In this document: positions 1-5,603 of the stretch, in pieces
Numbering within the stretch: position 1 is the stretch's first letter
How the letters are laid out: each line of letters opens with the position of its first letter
Assembly: GCA_016703745.1 (NCBI GenBank)
Contig: JADJBK010000001.1
Span: 1-12,924, forward strand
Reading direction: 5' to 3'
Length of the DNA stretch: 12,924 nt
DNA from: Nitrosomonas sp.
GTDB taxonomy: Bacteria > Pseudomonadota > Gammaproteobacteria > Burkholderiales > Nitrosomonadaceae
Program-made: the position numbers and the translations under genes
The notes under the pieces: generated by a model
The model's input: the letters and a program-made list of their open reading frames with translations, nothing else
Database searches by the model: none
Told to the model about the DNA's origin: nothing

Positions 1-563
1 CATTTCTTCAAGTCCTTATTGAACTTCAGGTTCTCTTTCTGCTTGTACACTATCGGCGCTCTAACCATAGGCCCGCAGTCCACACAATACGCGTCTACCC
101 TGTACGATTCTGTTATAAATCTCTCCGCCACCCCGCATGATGCACACGGATCATTGATATTTAACTCTCTGTTGTTGGTCCTGTGGAGATTGCAGAACAG
201 TGAACCATCAGCCCTCTTGTCCTGGCATACAGGATGGATGCATACCGACTTAGTGTAACTGGCTATATACCCTCGCCGCTCAGCGGCAGCGCATGCCCGG
301 CACAATCCTGCCGAGAAATTGTTGGTGTAACTGTAATCAGCCCCGCACTCTTTGCATGGATTGGCTGCCTTGCGAGCACTGGGAAGGCTCGCTTCTCTGC
401 GCTCCATGTCAGAGATATGCGCTTTCTTGCGCGCCTCTAATGCTGCGATCCTCTCCTCCAGAGTCATTGTATTTTCCTTTATGACAGTGCAGGCTGCAGG
501 CAATGCCTCTCGACTCCATCCCATGGAATCCATGGCCCATGTATTTATATTATGTGTTTTCAT
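1..563 (-). CDS. Zinc-ribbon phage protein, partial (runs off left edge)
   Basis: This reading frame stays open from an ATG at 563 to the window edge, giving 187 residues without a stop, so the 3' end is missing. The visible part has three putative zinc-binding clusters: C70/C73 with C88/C91, C108/C113 with C124/H127, and C140/C143 with C160/C163. Residues 33-60 form a charged, probably helical segment (MTLEERIAALEARKK). An AGGAGA ribosome binding site lies 7 bases before the ATG. A second in-frame ATG (residue 33, position 467) is preceded by AAGGAA and could be an alternative start. Clustered CxxC knuckles are common in small phage DNA- or RNA-binding and HNH-type proteins, but no HNH motif is visible in this part and I do not recognise the family. 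The metal-binding call is well supported; the role is unknown. Confidence 0.75.
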   Translation of the reverse strand, partial: MKTHNINTWAMDSMGWSREALPAACTVIKENTMTLEERIAALEARKKAHISDMERREASLPSARKAANPCKECGADYSYTNNFSAGLCRACAAAERRGYIASYTKSVCIHPVCQDKRADGSLFCNLHRTNNRELNINDPCASCGVAERFITESYRVDAYCVDCGPMVRAPIVYKQKENLKFNKDLKK

Positions 564-808
564 ATAAAAATCTCCTGTTAATCGTGGACCCTTAGCTTAT
601 ACCGTTTAATTTTAAGCGGCACGGTTTACACTGGTCTCCAAGCCATGAAAGCGAGCATACATGCCTGGCGTTAACTTGGTCCAGCAGCTATGGTTTTGTA
701 ACCGATCCCACGTGACCGGCGAAACTATTCAAAGGAGCACCGCTCCGCCGTTCAAATTCTATTGGATGGCCCCGAATGGCCGCCCTGTTTACTTAATTTG
801 TAAAATAT
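564..808. other. Intergenic gap between endolysin and zinc-ribbon gene
   Basis: No convincing gene is seen on either strand. On the minus strand just past the endolysin stop there is a GC-rich stretch with a GGCC/GGCC pairing near 770-782. A GGAGC-GGT-GCTCC hairpin followed by TTT lies at 734-746, a weak candidate for an intrinsic terminator of the lysis cassette. No tRNA cloverleaf or T-loop was found. The segment probably holds a terminator and the promoter of the leftward zinc-ribbon gene, but no clear -35/-10 pair is visible. Confidence 0.4.
731..748 (-). terminator. Possible weak intrinsic terminator after the endolysin
   Basis: On the minus strand, GGAGC, a 3-base loop and GCTCC form a perfect 5-bp GC-rich stem followed by TTT, about 60 bases after the endolysin stop. 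The stem and U-tract are both short, so termination would be inefficient. Confidence 0.3.
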
Positions 809-1537
809 TTAAGCCAAAAACTCCTCTCCATCAAATAGAGCAGCCCGCGGGAAAGTAGCCGCCTCATACTTGGTTACAACATGGTCGCCGTTCTTGTCTA
901 GCGCGCTGTTTGCGTTATATTGCCGAGGCCTGGTGGCGAGTGTCCACATCTCATAGTCATTCGGCTTGCCAACTGCTACCGGCCAGATTATCGCCATGTA
1001 CATGTCCTCAAGATTTTTTATGCGCCCTGCGAATGGCTTGAAGTACTTGCGCACGTAGATATTCAGCTGCTGCTCTGCAGTCATCAGTGCCAGCTTGTCA
1101 ACTGTTGTGCCCAATCCAATAGCCGTGGCCCCCATAAACTGGATAAGCCCGGTTGCAGAGCTGTTAGGATTCTTAACGGACGGGCTAAAAGTCCTCGCGG
1201 TCTCAAAGGCCATGCACGCCATAAGCCAATTTGGGTCGCACCCTATATCTATTGCGATGTCTCGCACGATCTGCCGGAACTCTGGTGATACCTTAGCCCC
1301 CCACACCAAAGGCCTGACTAATGGAGCCATGTCAGGATGATTTGATATTGCTCCCTGCTCTGACATAAGACTGGCTGTTGCCACAGATCTAAGCTCCTGC
1401 AATTGGTCCAGCGCCTTGCTGATAGCAGCATAAGTTTTTGGCCCAATATACCCATCAACATCAACATCTATACCGAATGACCTAAGTTTGCGCTGTATAT
1501 CCGTTATTACCATGCTGAATCTGTAATCGTCCATCAT
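809..1537 (-). CDS. Endolysin: PG-binding-like domain plus lytic transglycosylase
   Basis: This 242-residue protein is predicted to cleave the glycan strands of peptidoglycan during host lysis. Residues 8-45 (DIQRKLRSFGIDVDVDGYIG, then PKTYAAI) resemble a peptidoglycan-binding type 1 repeat with its typical DGxIGPKT turn. Residues 90-205 resemble the SLT lysozyme-like fold: the putative catalytic Glu112 lies in AFETARTFSP, followed by the family's SATGLIQFM segment (127-135). An EF-hand-like loop D214-K-N-G-D-H-V-V-T-K-Y-E225 may bind calcium. The chosen ATG overlaps the stop of the upstream holin-like gene (TGATG) and has an AGGG ribosome binding site; an upstream in-frame extension to 1645 would lie inside the holin-like gene and is rejected. 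No signal peptide is seen, so export should depend on the holin-like partner. Confidence 0.85.
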   Translation of the reverse strand: MMDDYRFSMVITDIQRKLRSFGIDVDVDGYIGPKTYAAISKALDQLQELRSVATASLMSEQGAISNHPDMAPLVRPLVWGAKVSPEFRQIVRDIAIDIGCDPNWLMACMAFETARTFSPSVKNPNSSATGLIQFMGATAIGLGTTVDKLALMTAEQQLNIYVRKYFKPFAGRIKNLEDMYMAIIWPVAVGKPNDYEMWTLATRPRQYNANSALDKNGDHVVTKYEAATFPRAALFDGEEFLA

Positions 1538-1695
1538 CAAACACCCTCTGTCAGTCCAAAATACAAGGCCGCCACAATAACCTGCATGCATACCACGATT
1601 GCGGCGATTTCTGCAGGGCTTGCTATTACCACCGCTTTTTTCCATACAGTAAGCTTAGCCTGATTCATCGGCTCGTAATATTTTCTTATTTCCAT
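1537..1695 (-). CDS. Small holin-like single-span membrane protein
   Basis: This 52-residue protein was found by reading the minus strand just upstream of the endolysin. It has a charged N-terminus (MEIRKYYEPMNQAKLTVWKK) and one long hydrophobic segment, about residues 21-47 (AVVIASPAEIAAIVVCMQVI onward), and ends GLTEGV. Its stop codon shares a base with the endolysin start, and its ATG lies inside the 3' end of the PEP-CTERM-like gene, so all three are probably translationally coupled. Size, a single membrane span and position directly before the endolysin fit a class III-type holin or a holin accessory protein. Sequence alone cannot separate holin from antiholin. A GAGAAA-like ribosome binding site precedes the start. 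Confidence 0.7.
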   Translation of the reverse strand: MEIRKYYEPMNQAKLTVWKKAVVIASPAEIAAIVVCMQVIVAALYFGLTEGV

Positions 1696-2207
1696 TTTCT
1701 CAATCCCCCAATTAATAAAGCGCCTAAAGCAACGAGGGCAAAAGGCCCTGGCTCTGACACGTGCGCTACACTACTACAACTGCCACTACTACTGCCACCG
1801 TTACCCTTGCCAATCATAGGCCCGACTCCCCACGACTCAAACATTTGGCCTATAACCCATGGATGGACGCGCCCAGTTGTACTACTTCGTGGAACCTGAT
1901 AAAACTCAGCTCCTGGCGGCTTTTCGTAATACGAGTAGGGCGGTATTTCTGGTGATGGTGGATCTGCCTCGCATGGCAGCCCGCCCTTTGTCAGGCAGTC
2001 AGCATCTGGGTAATACTCGTGCTTAATCCCGAATTCCGTGCTGTTATAATAAGTCTCAGCCCACACAGCATCACCAGATCCGCACTCAGTATGCATGGCA
2101 GGCTCAGAATGCATCCAGTACACAATCCCACCAATAGTAGCAGCAAACAGAGCCGCGCCTACTATTTCATTGCTCCATCTGCCTGTACGCCTACGCCTGC
2201 GGATCAT
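1686..2207 (-). CDS. Two-span membrane protein with PEP-CTERM-like tail
   Basis: This 173-residue protein starts with a strongly basic stretch (MIRRRRRTGR) and a membrane segment at about 15-31, which places the N-terminus inside. Residues 34-145 are polar, Tyr/Pro-rich and carry Cys42, Cys71, Cys79 and Cys144. The C-terminus is a Gly/Ser linker (GGSSSGSCSS), then V150-S-E-P-G154, a hydrophobic stretch 155-168 and a basic end RKWK. Motif, short hydrophobic helix and basic tail in that order are the layout of PEP-CTERM sorting signals read by exosortases; Ser replaces the first Pro, a variation I believe occurs in that family. The start overlaps the HNH/AP2 stop by ATGA and the end overlaps the holin-like start. 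It may be a lysis-accessory or envelope protein; otherwise it is simply a two-span protein with a chance resemblance. Confidence 0.7.
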   Translation of the reverse strand: MIRRRRRTGRWSNEIVGAALFAATIGGIVYWMHSEPAMHTECGSGDAVWAETYYNSTEFGIKHEYYPDADCLTKGGLPCEADPPSPEIPPYSYYEKPPGAEFYQVPRSSTTGRVHPWVIGQMFESWGVGPMIGKGNGGSSSGSCSSVAHVSEPGPFALVALGALLIGGLRKWK

Positions 2208-2710
2208 TCCCGCACCTCATTACAGAATTCACCGAAATATTCCTTTGCTGCAACATGCCTTGCTGCGGCTGCCTTTTCGATGGTGTCGAATCTTCCAAGG
2301 TGGAGCTGCTTTCCCTGAACACAGATATAGGCTATCCACTTCTGGCTCCGCTTGTCCAAATGAACCCCGCGAACCCCTGAAGTGTTAGTAGAGTTCATGC
2401 GACGCGCCCCTGTGGCCTTACTCCATGTACCGCAAGCAAGATTATCCCACTTTAAGTTTTTAATGTCTTTATCCATGAATAGCATTTTTTCTCCAGATTT
2501 AGGCCATGCTCCCGTATAAATGCCAAATGCTATGATGGCCTTGGTCATCAGCCTGTTATTAAATCTAACTGCGCGACACGCCCCCACGGCAACCATCCCG
2601 GATGTGTTGCAAAAAGGACGGTCAACCTTCCAAATAAGCTCGCCAGTATCCGGGTTATAAGACCATAACTCGCGAGCTTCTTCTACCGTTATCCCTCTGT
2701 ACGTTTTCAT
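2204..2710 (-). CDS. AP2-domain protein with degenerate HNH region
   Basis: This 168-residue protein has the layout of phage HNH/AP2 homing endonucleases. Residues 13-35 (ELWSYNPDTGELIWK onward) match the usual N-terminal opening. Residues 105-163 form an intact-looking AP2 DNA-binding domain (NTSGVRGVHLDKRSQKWIAY, later HLGRFDTIEKAAAARHVAAK). The middle, where active members read roughly HRLIW...G.WP...DHINGD..DNR..NL, here reads TKAIIAFGIYTGAWP (56-70) and then MLFMDKDIKNLKWDNL (76-91). The expected catalytic His and metal-binding His/Asn are not apparent. The protein may therefore bind DNA without cutting, or be decaying. The start has an AAGGAG site and is preceded by minigene copy A; the stop overlaps the next gene by ATGA. 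Confidence 0.75.
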   Translation of the reverse strand: MKTYRGITVEEARELWSYNPDTGELIWKVDRPFCNTSGMVAVGACRAVRFNNRLMTKAIIAFGIYTGAWPKSGEKMLFMDKDIKNLKWDNLACGTWSKATGARRMNSTNTSGVRGVHLDKRSQKWIAYICVQGKQLHLGRFDTIEKAAAARHVAAKEYFGEFCNEVRE

Positions 2711-2734
2711 TTAAATTTACTCCTTGCATTGTTA

Positions 2735-2773
2735 TTAAATTAAATGGGCAACCGCTAAGTTCCAGAGACTCAT
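2735..2773 (-). CDS. Minigene copy A, peptide MSLWNLAVAHLI
   Basis: This is a 12-codon reading frame with a very strong GGAGG site 4 bases before the ATG, ending in TAA 24 bases before the HNH/AP2 start. The same 12 residues are encoded by copy B at 3395-3445, and the only base difference inside the shared coding part is a synonymous Leu codon (TTA versus TTG). It could be a leader peptide controlling the downstream gene, or the remnant of a duplicated gene start. Expression is inferred only from the ribosome binding site and conservation. Confidence 0.45.
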   Translation of the reverse strand: MSLWNLAVAHLI

Positions 2774-2791
2774 TTTACCTCCAGCCATTTG
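2737..2791. repeat. 55-base direct repeat, copy A
   Basis: It matches copy B at 3409-3464 with two substitutions and one inserted base. It spans an NGWR-encoding gene-end sequence, the GGAGG ribosome binding site and the minigene. In copy A the NGWR part lies in untranslated sequence downstream of the clamp-like gene, which suggests the copy was derived from the site after the secreted-protein gene. Confidence 0.85.
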
Positions 2792-2844
2792 GGATGCCGC
2801 TGGCCACCCGTGGTACTACTTGCTCATGTGCGACCAGGGCATCC

Positions 2845-3393
2845 TTATTTGGTAAATGCCGCGATGTATATTTCCACGACATCCCCGCAATTAACAACCA
2901 TCCCTTTCTCCCGCAGCGAGATGATGCAATGGTCTGGCGTGCCTATGGCGTATTTGGCGAGTATCGCACTAACTTTGGCAACAACTGCCAGATGCGCTCC
3001 CACAATGGCAATTTTGGGTCCGTCAAATCCACCTAACTTGAGTAGGTTTAAATCTGGATAAGAGTCGTCCATCGTATCTAATGGCATAATTGCTCCATTA
3101 GAGCCGGATAGTGTAGCGGGTGCGCCATTAGAGCCTGATACAGATAGCGTTACCTCTTTCTCTTTGGTAAAAGCCTTTAGAGCGGCGGTCAAAGATGCAC
3201 CTGGAATGAGCACATCCACGCCATTGTAACTATAGCCAGATGGTAATTTGATAATACTTATTGCGATGTGGTTATTGCAACTGCTGATCGTGTTACCCTT
3301 GATATACACACACTCCAAAGCGCGCCGGAACGGCTTTTTGGCCACGCCCAGAAGGGCGATTTCCAGCATATATTTTGGTATCACTGTGTTCAT
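2845..3393 (-). CDS. Short sliding-clamp-like (DnaN beta-clamp) protein
   Basis: This 182-residue protein resembles part of the bacterial DNA polymerase III beta clamp. Residues 58-76 (NGVDVLIPGASLTAALKAF) correspond to the strand-and-helix segment with VPARKFFDICRGL in E. coli DnaN. Residues 80-116 (EVTLSVSGSN onward to MDDSYPDLN) match the following strands ending in the LPAADFPNLD turn. Residues 127-150 look like the start of a second clamp domain, and 160-180 like a terminal beta-strand pair. Bacterial clamps have about 366 residues and three domains, so this one has at most two and might form a ring of more subunits, bind one host clamp face, or be a degenerate copy. A ribosome binding site (AAGGAGA) precedes the ATG, and the stop of minigene copy B lies 1 base before it. 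The similarity is read by eye. Confidence 0.55.
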   Translation of the reverse strand: MNTVIPKYMLEIALLGVAKKPFRRALECVYIKGNTISSCNNHIAISIIKLPSGYSYNGVDVLIPGASLTAALKAFTKEKEVTLSVSGSNGAPATLSGSNGAIMPLDTMDDSYPDLNLLKLGGFDGPKIAIVGAHLAVVAKVSAILAKYAIGTPDHCIISLREKGMVVNCGDVVEIYIAAFTK

Positions 3394-3394
3394 C

Positions 3395-3445
3395 TCAATC
3401 TCCTTGTAAAATTAAATGGGCAACCGCCAAGTTCCAGAGACTCAT
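3395..3445 (-). CDS. Minigene copy B, peptide MSLWNLAVAHLILQGD
   Basis: This is a 16-codon frame whose ATG overlaps the stop of the secreted TIM-barrel-like gene by ATGA and whose TGA ends 1 base before the clamp-like start. It has a strong GGAGG site 5 bases upstream. The first 12 residues equal copy A. Its position between two genes with overlapping or adjacent ends suggests translational coupling of the clamp-like gene. Confidence 0.45.
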   Translation of the reverse strand: MSLWNLAVAHLILQGD

Positions 3446-3464
3446 TTTACCCTCCAACCATTTG
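3409..3464. repeat. 56-base direct repeat, copy B
   Basis: This is the partner of 2737-2791. Here the NGWR codons are the true C-terminus of the upstream secreted protein (NGWRVK then stop), so this copy looks like the original context. Confidence 0.85.
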
Positions 3465-4335
3465 TAAGATTAACCAGCTGCGGAAACTCTCGCGCCCCGA
3501 CTACCTGCTCCGGCTCAATGCTCCCCCATGTGAAGAAGGCAACAGCTCCTATATCCAGACCCAGGGTATCAATGGCGAGCTTATACTCTGTCATGATCTT
3601 TGCGCAATCCCACATGCCGCATAAATGAGGAGACGACATTGCAGGCGGGATCAAGGCGATCTTGCGAGCAGCCCCATTAATAGGCTCACCGTGCAGAGTG
3701 TTATACCGCGTGACAGTATTGAAAATTGTAGAATGTTCGGCCATCGCGTCTGGCTTGCCCTGCTGTACGCAGTCGATAAGACAAAAGTAATTATCTACCG
3801 ACAGGTAGTTAACTGTCTTTGCCATATCAAATTCATTACTCCAGTCAGGTACTACCGTATAGGCCTCATTGTGCCAAGATAAAGAACCTCCTATATTAGC
3901 CTTAACCACTGCATCCGCAGCTTCTATCCGGTTAATATGCCACTCGTTTGATTGCCCTTGCCCGCTGCTGATGATCTCATCATACAGCACGATAATTTGC
4001 AGTCCGTGACTATTTGCCAGATTGATATCCTGCGCAAAGTCCACAGGATCAAACTCGGCGAACTCTGCAGGCGACACAACTACAACAGCGGCGGAAAATC
4101 CTGAAGCGCCACCAAGATAATCTACAGCGTTGCTTGCTCCATTGTTAGCGGATCCATCATATATGAACCCGAAAGCGTTATGGTCTGTCTGTGCCCTAAC
4201 CTCTGCAACCTGCGCAGGATCTGTTACCAATGCGCCTATATTGTCAATATTGAAGTCAGCCATAGCAGCTCCTGAGAACATTTCCGCAACAGCAATTGCC
4301 AATATTGTGCGGTTTAATTTTCTATTGATTTTCAT
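3442..4335 (-). CDS. Secreted TIM-barrel-like protein, function unknown
   Basis: This 297-residue protein has a clear Sec signal peptide: basic MKINRKLNR, hydrophobic core to residue 23, and a predicted AMA cleavage site after residue 26. The mature part alternates short hydrophobic strands and amphipathic helices in a pattern like a TIM-barrel glycosidase: FGFIYDG, AAVVVVS, LQIIVLYDEII, a helix with EAADAVVKANI, GGSLSWHNEAYTV, VNYLSVDNYF, KIALIPPAMS, and GAVAFFTWGS near the end. Candidate acidic residues sit at strand ends (YDEII, WHNEAY). I do not recognise a specific family. A consensus promoter of its own lies directly upstream and an AAGGAG site precedes the ATG. Export from the host plus a private promoter fits a moron or lysogenic-conversion gene; an alternative is an envelope-degrading enzyme for phage release. 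Confidence 0.6.
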   Translation of the reverse strand: MKINRKLNRTILAIAVAEMFSGAAMADFNIDNIGALVTDPAQVAEVRAQTDHNAFGFIYDGSANNGASNAVDYLGGASGFSAAVVVVSPAEFAEFDPVDFAQDINLANSHGLQIIVLYDEIISSGQGQSNEWHINRIEAADAVVKANIGGSLSWHNEAYTVVPDWSNEFDMAKTVNYLSVDNYFCLIDCVQQGKPDAMAEHSTIFNTVTRYNTLHGEPINGAARKIALIPPAMSSPHLCGMWDCAKIMTEYKLAIDTLGLDIGAVAFFTWGSIEPEQVVGAREFPQLVNLTNGWRVK

Positions 4336-4362
4336 TTTGCGCTCCTTGTTTAAATGTGTTGA

Positions 4363-4423
4363 ACATCAACCCCATGCCTTGCATCATACACTCATAAAAA
4401 CACTTGTCAACATTTATTTACCA
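4363..4423. repeat. 61-base promoter-module repeat, copy 2
   Basis: It aligns without gaps to 5543-5603, offset by 1180 bases; three 10-base blocks (gcatcataca, cacttgtcaa, catttattta) are identical. It runs from the last codons (GGT AAA TAA) of the repeat-protein gene, through the -35 and -10, to the early leader of the secreted-protein gene. Confidence 0.85.
4383..4410 (-). promoter_or_regulatory. Sigma70-type promoter for the secreted protein gene
   Basis: On the minus strand there is a perfect -35 TTGACA (4405-4410), a 16-base spacer, and -10 TATGAT (4383-4388). The start of the secreted-protein gene is about 48 bases downstream. The same module precedes the first repeat-protein gene. 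Confidence 0.75.
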
Positions 4424-4962
4424 TTGTCAAATTGCCTGCTGAATCCGTATTGCATGCTGTCTTCAAATTGCCTGCTGTTGCCATACTGCTGACTGTGACC
4501 GAATTGCCTGCTGCTCCCATATTGCTGGCTGTATCCAGTTTGCTGGCTGTCGTCGTATTGCTGACTGATTCCATATTGCCTGCTGTTGCCATATTGCTGG
4601 CTGTTGCCATATTGCATGCTATTGTCGTATTGCCGACTGTTGCAGAATTGCATGCTATAGTCGTATTGCTGGCTTCTGCCGGATTGCTGGCTGTTGCCTG
4701 ATTGCATGCTGTAGTCGTAACCAACTGAATCGCCACTGCGATGTGAATCTTGATAACCCGTTGCTTCGTCGAAAATCCAGCAGTTTCCTTCATGGGATAA
4801 GTTGTCTTCGGACTGTACAAATCCGCCTAAGTCACCTGCTTTTACAGGTTTGTGTATTGTGTCGAAACTTTGTAACGCTCTGATTCTGTAAACAGTTTCT
4901 CCTGTCGGCATTATTTTTGACTCATTTGTTAATTCGTATTTTTGTTTGGTGTTAGCGCTCAT
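4414..4962 (-). CDS. YGxS hexapeptide-repeat protein, paralogue 2
   Basis: This 182-residue protein pairs a conserved N-terminal domain (about 8-75, with KYELTNESKIMPTGETVYRI, VKAGDLGGFVQSE and NLSHEGNCWIFDEA) with about 16 imperfect hexapeptides, such as QYGNSR and QYDDSQ, from about residue 80 to the end. The N-terminal domain is found in phage proteins whose repeats usually read like VYGDAx; here Gln takes the aliphatic position. A beta-solenoid (left-handed beta-helix-like) fold is plausible. The ATG at 4962 has an AGGGG-like site. It lies 34 bases after the stop of its paralogue, so it is probably co-transcribed. An upstream in-frame extension to 5361 reads the paralogue's repeats in a wrong frame and is rejected. 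The role is unknown. Confidence 0.75.
   Translation of the reverse strand: MSANTKQKYELTNESKIMPTGETVYRIRALQSFDTIHKPVKAGDLGGFVQSEDNLSHEGNCWIFDEATGYQDSHRSGDSVGYDYSMQSGNSQQSGRSQQYDYSMQFCNSRQYDNSMQYGNSQQYGNSRQYGISQQYDDSQQTGYSQQYGSSRQFGHSQQYGNSRQFEDSMQYGFSRQFDNGK
4424..4725. repeat. Degenerate 18-base tandem repeats, paralogue 2
   Basis: These are roughly 16 imperfect 18-base units encoding the hexapeptide array. Because the unit is a multiple of three, antisense frames also stay open, which creates spurious plus-strand reading frames. Confidence 0.8.
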
Positions 4963-4996
4963 GATCGTTGCCCCTGTGTTGATGATATAAATCTGA

Positions 4997-5515
4997 TTAA
5001 TCTTGACTGCCGCCACATTGTTTACTGTCACCATATTGAAGGCTGTTACCATACTGGCGACTATTGCCATATTGCCAACTATTGCCATATTGCCAACTGT
5101 TTCCATATTGGCGGCTATAGTCATACTGTATGCTGTCACCATACTGTCGGCTGTAGCCAAACTGATGGCTGTAGCCATATTGCCAACTGTTTCCATACTG
5201 ACGGCTGTAACCATATTGACGGCTGTAACCGTATTGCTGGCTTTTGCCATATTGACGGCTGTAACCGTATTGCTGGCTTTTGCCATAACCCACAGAGTCG
5301 CCACTGCGATATGAATCTTGATAACCCGTTGCCTCATCAAAAAGCCAGCACTCACCTTCATGGGACAGGTTAGATTCTGATTGCACCCAACCTCCTAAGT
5401 CACCGGCTTTAACTGGTTTATAGATCGTGTCGAAACTGCGTAACGATCTTATTCGATACACGGTTTCACCTGTAGGCATGGTTTTTGACGTATTTGTCAG
5501 TTCATATTTTTTCAT
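4997..5515 (-). CDS. YGxS hexapeptide-repeat protein, paralogue 1
   Basis: This 172-residue protein shares with its downstream neighbour the N-terminal domain (residues 1-72: YELTNTSKTMPTGETVYRIR, VKAGDLGGWVQSE, SNLSHEGECWLFDEATGYQD). It ends in about 15 hexapeptides with consensus Q-Y-G-(N/Y/K/D)-S-x, followed by QCGGSQD. This copy is more regular than paralogue 2, suggesting recent expansion or homogenisation. The array is almost free of aliphatic residues and rich in Tyr, Gln, Gly and Ser, so it resembles low-complexity or amyloid-forming sequence as much as a classical hexapeptide beta-helix. It has its own TTGACA/TATGAT promoter upstream and a GAGGA site before the ATG. The function is unknown. 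Confidence 0.8.
   Translation of the reverse strand: MKKYELTNTSKTMPTGETVYRIRSLRSFDTIYKPVKAGDLGGWVQSESNLSHEGECWLFDEATGYQDSYRSGDSVGYGKSQQYGYSRQYGKSQQYGYSRQYGYSRQYGNSWQYGYSHQFGYSRQYGDSIQYDYSRQYGNSWQYGNSWQYGNSRQYGNSLQYGDSKQCGGSQD
5012..5285. repeat. 18-base tandem repeats, paralogue 1
   Basis: There are about 15 units of 18 bases encoding QYGxSx. The high similarity between units makes the array prone to slippage and copy-number change. It is not a CRISPR: units are contiguous, without spacers. Confidence 0.85.
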
Positions 5516-5542
5516 TCTATGATCCTCATTTAAAGTAGATAA

Positions 5543-5603
5543 ACATCAACCCTATGAGCAGCATCATACACCAACAAAAACACTTGTCAACATTTATTTA
5601 CCC
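5543..5603. repeat. 61-base promoter-module repeat, copy 1
   Basis: This is the partner of 4363-4423. It begins inside the last codons (GGT AAA TAA) of the DUF5664-like gene and carries the promoter of the first repeat-protein gene. Confidence 0.85.
5563..5590 (-). promoter_or_regulatory. Sigma70-type promoter for the repeat-protein genes
   Basis: On the minus strand there is TTGACA at 5585-5590, a 16-base spacer, and TATGAT at 5563-5568. The start codon of the first repeat-protein gene lies about 48 bases downstream. Confidence 0.75.

Noticed and set aside
564..808. A tRNA gene in the gap before the zinc-ribbon gene
   Set aside because: No acceptor stem, anticodon arm or TTCRA T-loop could be paired.
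920..1288. A 122-codon plus-strand frame opposite the endolysin
   Set aside because: It is antisense to a well-supported enzyme, has no ribosome binding site and resembles no family.
1538..1645. N-terminal extension of the endolysin
   Set aside because: It is Cys/Arg-rich, unlike the domain, and lies over the holin-like gene; the ATG at 1537 has the coupled start.
4424..5285. Repeat arrays considered as CRISPR
   Set aside because: Units of 18 bases are contiguous and encode a protein in frame; there are no spacers and no cas genes.
4942..5373. Long plus-strand and alternative minus-strand frames across the repeat arrays
   Set aside because: The 18-base repeat unit keeps several frames open; these products are repetitive artefacts (IxxVxIL or NMVTAxS patterns) without ribosome binding sites.
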